Below are positions 12,018 through 24,800 of a stretch of 64,000 bases of DNA, piece by piece. Each line of letters begins with the position of its first letter. The first letter of the stretch is position 1. Source of the DNA: Telmatactis stephensoni (Eukaryota > Cnidaria > Anthozoa > Actiniaria > Isophelliidae); the NCBI GenBank assembly GCA_029948255.1, contig JALIZF010001572.1, forward strand, positions 186,001 through 250,000, given 5' to 3'. Below the pieces are notes generated by a model. It saw only the letters and a program-made list of their open reading frames with translations, was not told the DNA's origin and did no database searches. A program made the position numbers and the translations under genes.

Positions 12018-12869
12018 TTAAGGTAGTTCCGGACACTTGCTACTGCGCATCTCCCGCGCGCATTCGAGCGCGCGCATTTTTATTAGAGAACATTGGTATT
12101 ATCGTGGGGAGTCTGGACACTAGTAAGCGAACGATTGAAAGTGAAGAAACTCTAACTTTAGTGGAGAAAAATAGCATTTTGTCATCAAAATACCGGAAAA
12201 ATTTTAACTATGAAATCTTGTGTACTGTATAATGTAGGTATTCAGCCTCGAATTTTTAAATTTGATTAATATTATTTATCGAAAAAGCCGGTTAGAAAAT
12301 TGCTAAAATGGTGACATTTGGAGTTCGTTTTCAGCGTATTTTTCTCTTTTCTGCTTCTCTAACTCTTGAAATAATACGGTGACCCCCTGTTTTATTCTTT
12401 TCATTTGAAGCTAGATATCGTATTCTTTCGATTTAGTGCGGAAAAAAAAAATTCATAGTTAAAATTGTCATGAATTTTCAACATTTTTACAACTACACAC
12501 GCATATAACTCCTCCGAATTGCAAGCAATTTCGCTTCTAGAATTTAATTTTCACGTCACTTTCAAAAGATTGGATGGATTTTTTATCAAGGTATGTCTCC
12601 TAGATTCAACAACTACCGTTTAATGCAGTTTTCTGTTTTTCTTTGTTAAATCCAATCGAGTAATTCGAATTTATTGACGGAATCAGATTTTCGGCAAAAA
12701 CGCGCGGAAAACTGAAAAATCCCTCCTTTTTGACGCCTTATATCTCCATAACTAATACGGGGACCCCCTTCTTTTTTTTCATTATTTGAATACCCTAACA
12801 ATAAACTTCAAATGACAGAATTTAAAAAAAAATTCATTGAAGATTTGGGAAGATCCGGTACTACCTTAA
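12018..12869. mobile_element. TTAA-flanked TIR element (about 844 bp)
   Basis: The left end is TTAA-GGTAGTTCCGGA (12018 on). The right end, read in reverse complement, is TTAA-GGTAGTACCGGATCT (from 12869). TTAA on both sides fits a piggyBac-type TTAA target duplication. The interior has no transposase frame and carries the phrases (G)ACCCCCTGTTTTATTC and GGGACCCCCTTCTT, which recur in other repeats here (near 46030, 58605, 58990). Nonautonomous. Confidence 0.6.
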
Positions 12870-13358
12870 GTGAAATGACAAGTCAGTCTTTGCATACCCC
12901 CACCTCACACCACAAATACCACGTCAAACTCGACATGAAACCGTGAACTGCAAACGCTGTAGCGCCAAAACGATAACCACTTTTCCTCTATATTTTTTCT
13001 CTTTAAATGGAATAACATCGGTCTTTCACAGTAAAATTTGACTTACATGAATCTCTTGAGAACCTGGCGTTGATATATTAAGCTGGCAAACTTGATTCTT
13101 TTTAATTTTCTTTTATTTATTAATGATCTACAACCGCGTGTTTTGGTTCTGCATGCGATATCGGTAAGGAACTCAGCCATTTCCTAGTTTTTTTTATGAT
13201 TGTATGGATATATCGATCAACAGAACTGCGATCCCTTTCGCAGATGAAAAAGAAACTTCATGATATCTATAATAGCGTTTATATGAGTTGGCAAAGTAAT
13301 GGTACAATTGTCATTGCCTGTGTGTTAATGGCTGTATGCCTATACCGTTGGTCCCTGT

Positions 13359-13489
13359 GGCCTAGTTCAAACGTCGCATCTCACATGTGTCAAACTCAAT
13401 GCAAATTAGTCAAACCTTTTGTTTCTTCTCATTATCATCTCATTTGCATTGAATTCAGCACATGTGAGATGCGACGTTTGAACTAGGCC
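13359..13489. mobile_element. Hairpin MITE with about 31-bp perfect inverted ends
   Basis: GGCCTAGTTCAAACGTCGCA at 13359 and onward (through CTCACATGTG) is matched exactly by its reverse complement ending at 13489. The whole is 131 bp with a non-coding loop. The GGCC..GTTCAAAC start resembles the larger element at 26357-26771. Confidence 0.75.
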
Positions 13490-13964
13490 TTACATATATT
13501 TGTTAACAAATATGTACATATAGTATAATATAAAGGGAGAAAAATCAAATCGCTAACTGAACTCCCTCAAATGAGCACGAAACGGCTTGAAACTTCATAG
13601 AAATACACAGAAAAACAAACGCAATATCATTATGAGTTAAAATTGTTCCGTTACTCAAAATTTATTTTTCAGCGGATCGTTCGTGAAATCCCATATATTT
13701 AATATACAAATGCACAGCTTGGGCTTCCTGTGGTTGTACCCATGACAGATCAGCTGTCCTTCCATAATTCTTTTATGAATTACTGCATCAAGTAATTAAT
13801 TAATCTCCCAGTCCCACTACCCAATGCTCAACTTCTCATTGCATAAGACTGGAGGACAACTCCCTAAATGGCAAGTTCAACGCCTGATCGTTGCTTTTAA
13901 AATGGGGGGTATCAGCATATTTTGAGGAAACCTTTTTCATTATGAAAGTACAACTTGCCTATGA

Positions 13965-14050
13965 ATGAATGAACTTTATTTATACACGGGGTCAAATCAC
14001 TAAAACTTTACAAGTGCTCTCCCTTTGAGCCGTGTAAATTGCTAAAGAAA
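13965..14050 (-). repeat. Probable LINE 3' end (minus orientation)
   Basis: GAATGAATGAACTTTATTTATACACGG looks like the reverse of a LINE 3' tail with a short repeat end. The adjacent sequence reads AAATCACTAAAACTTTACAAG. No coding remnant was seen. Confidence 0.3.
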
Positions 14051-14818
14051 AAAAATACTAATTTACTAATCTACTTACACTTAAATTAAAATACGATTTT
14101 CAAGATTAAAATTATATATAAAAATACATGTCTAATGGTTAAAGATTATTGATAAATGAAGCTGCACTCTGTTTTTGCTTTCACTTCTCTTAAAAAAATC
14201 ACCACTTCACAGACTGACCATTGAATATGGTTCATTTTAACGTCAATTTTTGACACGCACGGCCACGCCTGCTGAGTTATAAATCTAAAGTGCACTTCAT
14301 CCTCTCATTTCTTGCGCGATTCCTGTGTAGCCATAGATCAACGTAATACTGCACAAATCAGTATATCAGAAAGTGAAATGTTTCCAGCCTTCCGATCAAC
14401 ATCTGATATACAGTAAAACGACTAAATTGTCGAATGGGAGGGAGGGAGAGGGGGCGGTAGACTTGAACACATAACTGGCTATTGGCTGGAACGGCGTTTC
14501 TTCCTTACATAAAGAGATTGCCCTTCTATTTTCTGTGTGTTGTGTTTAATTGTTCAATTGTTTATTTCACGGGAATATCAATACTTTGGGGTTTTTTTTC
14601 ACTGCACGCGACTACTGCGCATTGTCCAATAATCAGAAAATCGCCGCAACTTTTAACGAGCATTTTCTTTCAGTGTATGTTGAATTACGCTACAAACCTC
14701 AATTGGGAACATTTTTCTAATCTTTGGTGCGACGAAAAGCAATTTTTGTACCGATTTTAGCCCTATTATGACGTTTTACAAAATATCTCGCAAACGAGCA
14801 CGGTGCCCCCCATTATTT

Positions 14819-14875
14819 TAGCCTGCGTCACATCCGAACTTTTCCTCCGTTAAAATTCCGGATGTGACGCAGGCT
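14819..14875. repeat. Small perfect-stem inverted repeat
   Basis: TAGCCTGCGTCACATCCG and its exact reverse complement flank a loop of about 20 bp. Probably a minimal MITE or transposon end. Confidence 0.55.
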
Positions 14876-14994
14876 ACCATTATTTATAAAAGGAATACCT
14901 TTTTTCATGTTGCAAATATAGGTCTAGCTGTGTTGTTGCTGTGTTGTCTACAAAAATATTTTGACATTCCAGCCATAACAACCATGCTGTTATA

Positions 14995-15384
14995 CCCCGG
15001 GGGGGGGGGGGGGGTACTCAACTCCATTTTGGATAGGGGTGTGCCGCCGGAGTTCTAGAAATCTGACCCTGTTTAAGACACTCGAAAGTGAAAAAATCAT
15101 ACCCTGTTCAAGACAAATGAGAAGAAAATCGACCCTAGCCTAGACAAAAAACGTCTGAGGAGGCGCTTTTTTGTTTATTTTGAATATCGTACCCTATCTA
15201 AGACACAAAAAGATGATATGGCTTGGGATCTCATCAAAATTATAGATCCTGTTTAAGACAATTTTGGGTAAAATGTATACCCTGTTCAAGACAGCAGGGC
15301 CAAAAACCATACCCTATCCAGCAGGACATACCCGTATAGCAAATATATGGGAGTACACCCCCCCCCCCCCCCCCCCCCGGGGTG
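14995..15384. mobile_element. MITE with poly(G)/poly(C) termini and TTATA target duplication
   Basis: The element begins CCCC-GGGGG(n)-TACTC and ends GGGAGTAC-A-CCCCC(n)-GGGG. The termini are long homopolymers in inverted arrangement. TTATA stands immediately before (14990-14994) and after (15385-15389), a likely 5-bp target duplication. The interior repeats the phrase ACCCTGT(T/T)(T/C)AAGACA several times. About 390 bp, non-coding. Confidence 0.65.
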
Positions 15385-15423
15385 TTATACACAATCTACT
15401 TTAGAGGTTAACTAGAAACACCA

Positions 15424-15450
15424 TGTGGGTGGGTGGGTGGGTGGGTGGTA
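15424..15450. repeat. (GGGT)n microsatellite
   Basis: A short run of GGGTGGGT units just past the poly(C)-ended MITE. Confidence 0.7.
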
Positions 15451-16183
15451 GAGGTACTCCTAATATTTTGCTAATATGAATGTGCAGTGCATATATTGCA
15501 CTATTAGTAAGATGTAAAATAGTATTAATTAAAGCTGGTAAACTAAAAAAAACTTATTTTATTATACAATTTATTGACATGCTTAGAAAAATCATAAACC
15601 ACTAGATAATCACTTGTTTGTAGCAGACTGCTGATCAATCCCACCAGTTGGTCATTTTGCCTTTTCTCTGAAATAATCAGCTAAAATAGTTCAACAAAAC
15701 AATATTTTAATATTACATGCTGATAAGAAGCAATTCTTTAGGGCTGAAGAAAGGTGTCCATGAGAGTTGTCCGTTTTATAGAGGTTTCATTGACAAGGAA
15801 ATGTAATTATAGAGACATGGCAACCTGTCGTTTATAGAAAGAATGTGTCCATGAGGAGAAGTACATCTTTTAGCACATCAAACAGGAAGACTTCTTAAGA
15901 CTGATATCACAGCCCTGCAGATTACTGCATGTGTATCCAAAAAAGCTCACACTCAATTTGGGTGAGGGAGGAAATTTGGATACTAATTTGTATTGCCTTT
16001 TTGTAATAAATTCAAAAATCTGTATGTATAGAAAAACCCTATATGAAGGTAAATAGCAGAAAACAACAACAACAAATCAACACCAAGAGACAACTCCATT
16101 AAATATCACTAGGTCCTTTGATAATGTGGAGTGGAATCAACTACTTTATCTCTAGTTTTATTTACACCCATAATATTTCAAAA

Positions 16184-18345
16184 TTATGTGCCTATTGGTG
16201 ATGGCTTTTGTCTGGTGTTTTCAGACTTCTGTCGATCAAATATGCAACAGCTTGAATTTGACAATAGATGTAGCTTTCTTAACTCTAAAACAAAGAAAAC
16301 TTGACAATTAAGTTTTCTTGACATAATATTCAAATGGTTCAGACTTGCCTTCAATTGTCACAATTTTGTAAAGCAAAACTCTCTCTAAATTAATGTGTAA
16401 AGGTGAACTTACCAAGCTTTTCAACAGACTCAACACATACACTGGGACTCATCTCTGCTGAATATAATGCAACTATGAAAAGAGTTGCAGTCTTGACCAC
16501 CACTATTCCTGACTTATTCTAGAAGAAAAAGGAAAAAAATTATAAAGGTTTTGTTGGAAATAGGAGCTAAAGTGTTTACAACTGGAATATTATTTAGTAA
16601 TAATCGGACTGTTATTAAGAGTCTGTGAAAATATCTGTGCCAGCCTTCATATGGATATTTCTTGAATGATTGCAGATTAAAACATTTATTTGTTGCTTTA
16701 CTCAACCGAGACCCATTTAAATCATCATAAAACCTGTGAGTAAACATGGTCCATATTCAGCAATGTCATGGTCCCCCTGTCAGACTACATTATGCCACTG
16801 GGCAAGATTTTTTCACTGGCTGTCAAGTTTAACAAGTCTTGCTTGCTTTTCTCTCAAATTATGAAAGAGGAAGTCCAAGCAAATGAAAAAAAAAGAAGCC
16901 CTTGGTAAGTAAAAAAATGTAACAAAGGAGACTTGCATTTGTGTCCCCAGAGCCCATAGTCATACCATCCAGTGGAAGGTTCTGGTTCAATCCAAAACAG
17001 GAAAAATAATTCTCTGTTCCAGTTTTACTGTGCTAATGTGCAGAAACAAAACACAGGAATCCTTGCACTGGTGGTTGTAAACATGGCAGTTAGAATAATA
17101 TTGTGACTTCATTGCTCTTGAAAATGCACTTAAGAAAGGACAAAAGTATTCTTAAGGAACAACAGAATGGGATTAGAACATAGTTTGTAGTTTCAAACTA
17201 AGATGGATTTTCTGCCAGTTTACTTGTTGTTTTGTTGACTTCACGATTGGTTTCTCAAAAGTAGACTATTTTCAGTGTAATTTGAAGAGTGGACCTTAGT
17301 AAATATGGGCCTTTTTCTTATCGTCATCTCATTTGAATTTTTCAAATTTAAGCAATTTGTTCAGTTTCATGTCATTATTAAAAAGTCATTGTTGAGGCTC
17401 AATGTTTTAATTAGCTTGAACTTGGATCAGAAGTCCTGTGTAAACTTATGACAAACATAACCCATGGGGCCACTACAACATTTACTTTCTGGGTTGTTAG
17501 TTTATTTTTTAGCTCATCATAAAGCTGCAACTTGCTTGTTGTAAAAAGCAGCTAGAACCTCACTCTACTTTTTCTGCAATTTACATGTATAAGGGGTATT
17601 GCAAGTTGTAGATCGAGAAGGGGTATTGCATGTGCAATCTCTTCTGCAACTTGCATGTATCAATGTTGCATTGCAAGTTGCAAGTAAAATTACTGTGTGT
17701 AACAGGGCCTTCGAGTGCTTTTCATATGAATGGGAAACTTGCCTGCCAGTGCTGTGACCATATCAGTATCATAATGTCTGTAAAAACATTTGAAATTCCT
17801 GCTGTAACTGTACCATGTGGTGACCGTGCCATTTTCCCAGTCATACGAAATCTGCTCAGGGAATCTGCTCTAACACCACCTTAAGACCACGAAAAGAATG
17901 TACAAAAAGTCAGACGAGTTCAACTTACATGTTTTCCATAGAGTGAAAACTTGTCAGCCCTCACACATTCATAGACAGTATCTTCAAACTTAAGTCCTTC
18001 TTTCCTTGTGCCAGCAGGGTCCACAAAAGCGTTAACAACTGCATGCATGTTATCAAGAGACGGCTAGAAAGAATGCCAAATGTAAGCTTACAAACCAAAT
18101 GTTATCAAGATATTACAGAATGTGTTTGATTTTAAAGTATAGTAAGTAAAATACAGCATAAAATTACTAAAAAGTCTTTGAGATGGTTTCTTCAACGAGC
18201 TCAATTAAAAACAGGTTAACTTGCTTACAGTAAAGGCAACAGAGCTTGCTCTAAGTGTTGTATCTTTTCTTCTTATGATAGCACAATGTTGAACATGTCC
18301 GGTTGCTATGAGTGAATCATGCAGAAGACTTTGTAGCTGATTCAT
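16184..18345 (-). CDS. PFN4: Profilin-4
   Basis: Four minus-strand exons: 18229-18345 (39 codons), 17929-18063 (45 codons), 16413-16518 (35 codons plus 1 base) and 16184-16284. Splice sites are canonical and phases agree. The start MNQLQSLLHDSLIATGHVQH, the middle VRADKFSLYGKH, and the block GIVVVKTATLFIVALYS ending PSVCVESVEKL align by eye along the length of vertebrate profilin-4, including its characteristic VVVKT and CVE motifs. Profilin-4 is the divergent testis-type profilin; in mammals it is reported to bind phospholipids rather than actin and to act in sperm head shaping. The last exon gives a tail of about 33 residues rich in Ser, Lys and Arg that does not resemble the vertebrate C-terminus, so that exon is the least certain. 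The next gene starts head to head 549 bp away. Confidence 0.88.
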
Positions 18346-18894
18346 CTCCACAAAATGTTGATAATGTTTAAGTTTTCATCAATTAATTATCCTAATAAAA
18401 GAAAAGGTCACAATCAACTCTACTGTTGATCACATAATTTTTGTTTTAGAAATTAAAATAAAAGAAAGATGAACGACTGTAGTTTCATCAAAAACTTTTT
18501 CAAAATGGCGTCTGATGTTTTGAACAAACCTAACACTTGGGGGGAGTCCCCTAAGTTGTTGTTACAGTTGTTTTTAGTAAAAAAAAATGAAAACTAGTAG
18601 CCCTGAATTTATAGATTTATCGAAGATAAGTGTACAAAGCTAAAAAGATGCATTTTGAACATATTGTTGGCTAAAATGATTTTCTTTATATTTATGAAAA
18701 GTCGCTATGGTCTTACCTTACCGTCCCCTCCCTAATTGTTCACAGCGCGTCTGTGTTGTCATAGTAACAGAATGAAATCAACACGTGTCTGGTTCTCCCA
18801 TGGGATTGTGGTCTTCGTTAGTGTTTACTTGACTTTAGCAGCTTGACAACAAACCTGAGTTTGTCCTATCTTTTCATACATTTTTCTACTCAAA
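18346..18894. promoter_or_regulatory. Shared head-to-head promoter region of PFN4 and FAM228 gene
   Basis: These 549 bp separate the two start codons, and each gene reads away from the other. The side near FAM228 carries an X-box-like site (18755-18768). No TATA box is evident beside either start. A bidirectional promoter is inferred from geometry only. Confidence 0.5.
18755..18768. promoter_or_regulatory. RFX X-box-like site
   Basis: GTTGTCATAGTAAC differs from the consensus GTNRCC-NN-RGYAAC at one position (T for C in the first half-site); the second half-site is exact. It lies 127 bp before the FAM228 ATG and about 410 bp from the PFN4 ATG. RFX factors drive many ciliary and sperm genes in animals, which fits both neighbours. 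Binding here is inference. Confidence 0.5.
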
Positions 18895-21800
18895 ATGTCA
18901 AGGAGAAAGAAATCAGGAAATGGCCGAATTTCAGTCCATACTACAGAGATGATCGAAGATATTCTGTGCGATAGTGAAGATCACGAATCTCGAAAGGTAC
19001 GAATATAACTTAAACCATTCCTGTGCCCATTATTTATATTCAAGTCTAAGAGTTTATCTATAATTCAAGGATCGTGAGAGACTTCATCGAAGATCCTACT
19101 CAGCTGTAGACCGATCTAGAACACCTGACTTCACAAGCAAATCAATGACGAGTGAACAAACCTCTAGAATTCAAAATTGGTTGAGTGAAAAGTCTGTCCG
19201 TAATATCCAGGTATTTAGTGAAGGATTACTTTACAATTAAATATTAATAGATGTCATTGCTGATCTTTATATTTATCTTAAGTAGCTTTGAGCCCGAAAT
19301 TGTTTTGGTATATTGTAATGCAGTTTGATTGTAAAACTGAATGTAAGGTTTTACGGTCGATATATATTTATGATAAATGTCGTAGTCCACTACTTTTAAA
19401 TAGGGCCATGCCATTAAATTTTTATGTCCTCCATTTTTATGTCCCCCCCCCCCCCCCCACCCCCTTCAATACTGTCCAAACCCCTCAGAAAAAATCTCTT
19501 ATTTTAGATCACCAACCCTCAGTAAAAAAATGATCTTTTCCTTGACCCCTCAGAAAAAGGCATTTCATATGGTTGCAATTTTCTGATCACCCCTTTAGAA
19601 AAGGGCCCTTTATGGTGACCCCTCAGAAATATTTACCATCAATAGGGGGTGGATATAACATGGAATGGCTCTTAGTATAGGGTTGCAAAGGGGGGATGGG
19701 GAAGGGTTATTAGCAATTAAATAGGCACATACTGGTGCAACATTCATCACATTGCTACTCTTTTTAAAATTGGATCAAGCATTGGGCTAGTGAATTTTGG
19801 AACAGATGCACATGCATCACACAGTAGCCCTTAACCAACTTACCTTTTGAACACCTATTCAACGCTGAGGTTTGAAGGACTCTAAAATACATGTAGATAA
19901 GTAAAAGGGCAAAATGTTCAATTCTAATAGATGGTAACCGGAAGGGAGGGGACTCCATTGTAAAAGGATTGGGTATGCTCGTCGTATCTCTTAGGAGTAA
20001 AAATTTGGTATGATTTGGTATCTTTTAGGGTGTTAAAATTGAAGCTTAGAGTTTTTAAAAATTAGCATTTCCAGCTATCTTTTAGGGTATCAAAAGAGCC
20101 CATTGCTTATTATCTAGTTCTCAAATGGAAGAAATTTGCCCAACAAAAGCTCGTCAACCATCCAATTTTGTGTTCATAATAATAATGTTCGTTAGCTTAA
20201 TTGTTATCGCTGGTATCTTTTAGGGGTTAAAAAATCATCTGGCCACACCCTTTTAAAAAGACTTTAAAAATTTCCAACAAGCATACCCGATCCTTTTACA
20301 ATGGAGTCCCCCCGGGAGATGGTAGTGTTCTCCTACCATTTATTATCCTTACCCTTCTGATGTGTGACAGTCCTTTTCAAAATTTATTTTCATATTGGTC
20401 TGAGGAGTAGCAAACTAGCTACCATCTTGATTGGAGAGACAACACTTTTCGGTACTTCATTTTAATTCACACATGTTTCGATAGTGTCATTCACATTCAA
20501 AATGAGACTTTAACTCTCCCTTACACCAAGACAGTGTGTTGGTATGAGGGCATATAAGGACTTGAAATTGCAGGATTAGAAATAATAGATATTTTGGTAC
20601 ATTATCTATCTGCACCCTGATATTTTCTTTTTATTCATTGTTTATTTAGGAGAGGACGGATTATGAGTCAAGAGCCACCAAAAACATGTATACAACTTTA
20701 TTGGAAAATGAGGGAACTTTTGTCAAAGTAAGATATTTGCAATGGTGTTATGGATTAAAATACAATAGGGAATTTTCAATTTGGTCAGGGAAATTGTTGA
20801 AGTGTTACAATTTAAGTCAGTGAAAATGTCAGGGAATTTTATGTTGGAAAGGACAAGCAGCCCTTAATTTTAGCAGCTTGGTTGTGGAATTCCATGAACC
20901 TAAACCACTTAGTTTGGTTGGCATGATTGTGGTATATGAATATTTTTGGGAACTGCATAATGTATATCAGAACACAATATTGTTTAGTGATGAAAGTTTA
21001 TAAGACATGTTTATAAGACATGCGTAGGGGATGAAAACATAATAAGAGACTCAGCCAAGAAATTTGTACTCTGTTTAAGACAGCAAGTCTAAAACTATAC
21101 AGTTATCAGCACATTACCCTATAGTCTTTAAATGCCTACCCTTCCCTCCCTCAAAAAAAAAAAAAAAAGAAAAAAAAGTTATTTGAATTTAATAATCTAT
21201 TCATGACAAAAGGAAAATTGCAATAATATACAACTTAGTTGGACATGTGCAAAAAAAGTGTAGTTCCAGAAAATATCCTTACCTCCTCCACCGAGGGAAT
21301 TGGAAAATCATGTCAGGAGGGGGATCAGAGAAAGAATAAAATTTCCAAGTTGGTATTGGAAATATGGAAGTTCCAGAGAATTAAGGGGGGTCCATGCCAT
21401 TTACAAATTCCTTCTGTGGTGGGGATATGGATATTTCCTGGAACTAGACACCTTTTCATCATAACATGCAATCCAATTAACCTCCCTAGCTGTGTTCACC
21501 AAAATACACCTGCATAAAATGTATATTTATAGAAAAATTATTATTTGACAATAATTTATAATTATTATGGTTAATAACATTAATTTTAGAGACTGTTATT
21601 TGATTTTATCTATTGTAGGATGTTGACAGATACCTAGATTACAAGTCATTACTAGACAAAAGGAAAAAACAGTTGCTACATAAAAAGTGGAGTGAAAAAG
21701 TATTCATTCCAGTCAAGGTATTTTGTTTGATACATGTATAGCAATTTTGATATTCAAACTAGCACCCAGTCCCCTACTCGATTGGGAAATGACTAAAATA

Positions 21801-24800
21801 AATGTGAATATCTTGCAATTGAATTGAAATTTGGCCAGCACAACAATCGTTATTGTAATATACAGGCCATCAAACAGTGATGGAAATGATTACTATGGAA
21901 GATAAACAATATTGCACCATGGGAATGTGTGTTTGTGTGTGTGGTGGTGGTGGGGGGGAGGAGCCATTGGCATCCTAGGAGACCGACTTTATACTGCAAG
22001 CTCACTACTGACATAATAATTGCTTTGCTAATTTATTCTGTCATTAATATAGTGAAGGATTGAGTTAATATTCTAATGTCTATTATTGCTATGTTTACTT
22101 TCAGGACCAAATTGACAATGAAATGAGCAGTCCAAATTACAAAAATTTAGATAAACGAAAAAGAAATTTGTACCACCATTACCTGGATTATAGTAACAAC
22201 AAGGTATGTGGGTAACAAGGGTCATTCGGCATGTGCATACTTTTCCTTTAAATATATCCTAAAATGTGTAATTCCTGGAGAGGGAGGGTCTGATCAGAAA
22301 TGGGGAGAGATGCTCATCATACCTTTTATGGGTCGATCAAAATGGGTGATCTGGTACCTAGTTTTAGGGTGTCTCAAACTTTAGTGGACTACCAGCTGCA
22401 CAGACTTAGCTCGTACCTTTTAGGCTGTTTTTCTCTAAATAAAATAAGCATTACTGGGACGATTTTAATGATGTGACTTGTGCCTCTTGAGCACATCAGT
22501 AGAAGGAGTTTTATTTGGTGGGGGGGATTTTTTCAATTTTTTGTTTTTGAATTGGTACCTTTTAGGGGTAGAAATTAATTGTTGCCACTCCCACTTGGAT
22601 ATATAAGACTCAGATACCTTTTAGGGGTCATAATTTTCAAAATTTCTGACGAGCATCTCCACCCTTTTATATATGGGAGTCCCCCCACCCACCCTGGGGT
22701 GTAATTAGTATCTCACAACCAAGTTGAGAGTAAAGAAAAGAAATGAGAAGTGAATAAAATATTTGAACAGTGAAAATAATACAATATCCTGTCTTACATA
22801 TATCCTACCATTAATTACCACAGTTTTATGGAAGGTTTTCATTCATATGATGTTGTTGTAGGGTGTTGTATTTCTTGATGTGATGTCACCAGAAGAATAT
22901 GATCCACTTTTACTGAATGCTAAGAGACCTGGACCTCTTAAGGTAAGCACTGGATTCAATTAACATTTCCTTTTCCATTCTTAAATATCCACTATTTTAA
23001 ACCTTTACAAACACCATTTGCATGATTTATAAGTGCTGGACCAGATAAAAGTCTAAAACTTAGAACAGACGGACAGACAGACAGATAGACAAATAGGTTA
23101 AATTTTCCAACATCACTGATGAAAGTTCCACCTAATGTGGCTGAACATTAATTATCAGGATCTGGATGTGGGTGTTTGCATGTTGATAGTCAGTTTAAAT
23201 TAAGGCAATTTGTAAAAAAACTGACTTTATCTAATGAGGATGATGTATTGCTGGTCGCCCAGTAGTTTACATTTAATGACTGACTCAATTAGAAATCCCA
23301 ACTGGCAAAGGCTTGGGCTTTTTACAAGCATGGCTGAGAAGCTCAATTTGAACTAGGGACTACCCAGAACAAATTCAACCTCAGCTAATGGCCAGATTGA
23401 GCCAGGACTCAAACTCTGGACCTCTGGATTACAAGACTAATGCCCTGGACACTTGATCATGCTAGCATAGTTAATAGAGGGGACTGGTTAGGAAGCCTTT
23501 TGTTATATGTCTTTGTTCATTTTTTTCAACCGTGACCGTGCACAAATCTTTTATTTTTTCATTGTTTCGCCTTAATTGCCATGGTTGAGCAACTGAACCC
23601 AAATGTTTCTTTTCCGCTGCTTGTTCAATGTATTCTAGTTCAAAATTAATTATATTAGAATATTTCAATAAATAATCCAATAGACAACATTTCGGTTCAT
23701 TCATATAGCCATTTTCTAATGAATTTAAACAAACTTTGTGCACGGTCAAGACCAGTTCAACATCCAGACTAGAACAAAGAAATGTAACAAAAGGCTTCCT
23801 AACCATTCCCCTCTATTAACTATGATGCTAGCTACCATCATGCTTGTCTTGTCAGTTACTAATAAATATTTGAATGAAAACAAAACAAAGTGAAACAATT
23901 AATAAAAGTCAGTTGTCATTTAGTCAAAGTTGAGTTAATAAATGTTGGTAGTCAGGACACGGATTAATAACGCATTGAGCACACTTGCAAGTTTTAAATA
24001 AAACCATTGGAGGTTTAGTAAATCTTGAAGTTATAAGGCTGTCCGTGAAAAGCTAGTGCTTATCTTTTCCTAAAAGATTGCTTTAGTTGTTCTCTTTCCC
24101 TGGTCAAATAATACCCAAGAAATTCGCATAATACCACGACAATTGAATTGACGGTACTTTTATTTGTAAATGCGAACGTGTCCATGAATTCCTGCCGAAT
24201 TTTTTCGATCATAGGCAGTGCGTTTTTCACCTGTGTCGGTAGTCAGTGAAGTCAATTTTTGTCATCCATCAGTTAACCCCCTCAGGACCCTGATAGAACG
24301 TTACAGTGAAAGCCACTTGGCATGAAGTGCCAGGTTGCATGCCCCACGGGAGACAGGGAAAAAAATCCCTGACTCAAGTGGGACTTGGACCTGGCACAAC
24401 CCCTGGGATACATGTTCAGTGCTCTAACAACTGAGTTATCAAGTCAGCTAGAGTGACCTACATGTAGTGTACTATATTTTGGGAAACGGCATTGAAAATA
24501 AACTAGTATATAGAACAGTGGCACTATCAATGATAAATCCATCCAGACCTTGTTGCATTGATTTCATCACAGTAGCCTTTCTCCCTCTTCCCAGCTGAGA
24601 CTTTAATCTGGTGCAGTGCTATGATTATACAAACAGTAGTAAAACCAAATAAGATCAATGAACTTTGACTAAATAGTCTTTACAATATATTGTAGGCTAG
24701 CACCAAGAAACTTGATGACTGCTTGATATCTCAAAGGCAAATTAAGATTGATGAAGACAAGTCAGAAATACGATGCCTGACGGGAAAGAACCTCAGAGAT

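Noticed and set aside
12018..12240. 132-codon frame at 11834-12232 as a gene
   Set aside because: It runs across the left end of the TTAA element and has no protein-like features.
23471..23806. 111-residue minus-strand protein
   Set aside because: Entirely inside a TIR element, with no homology that I recognise.
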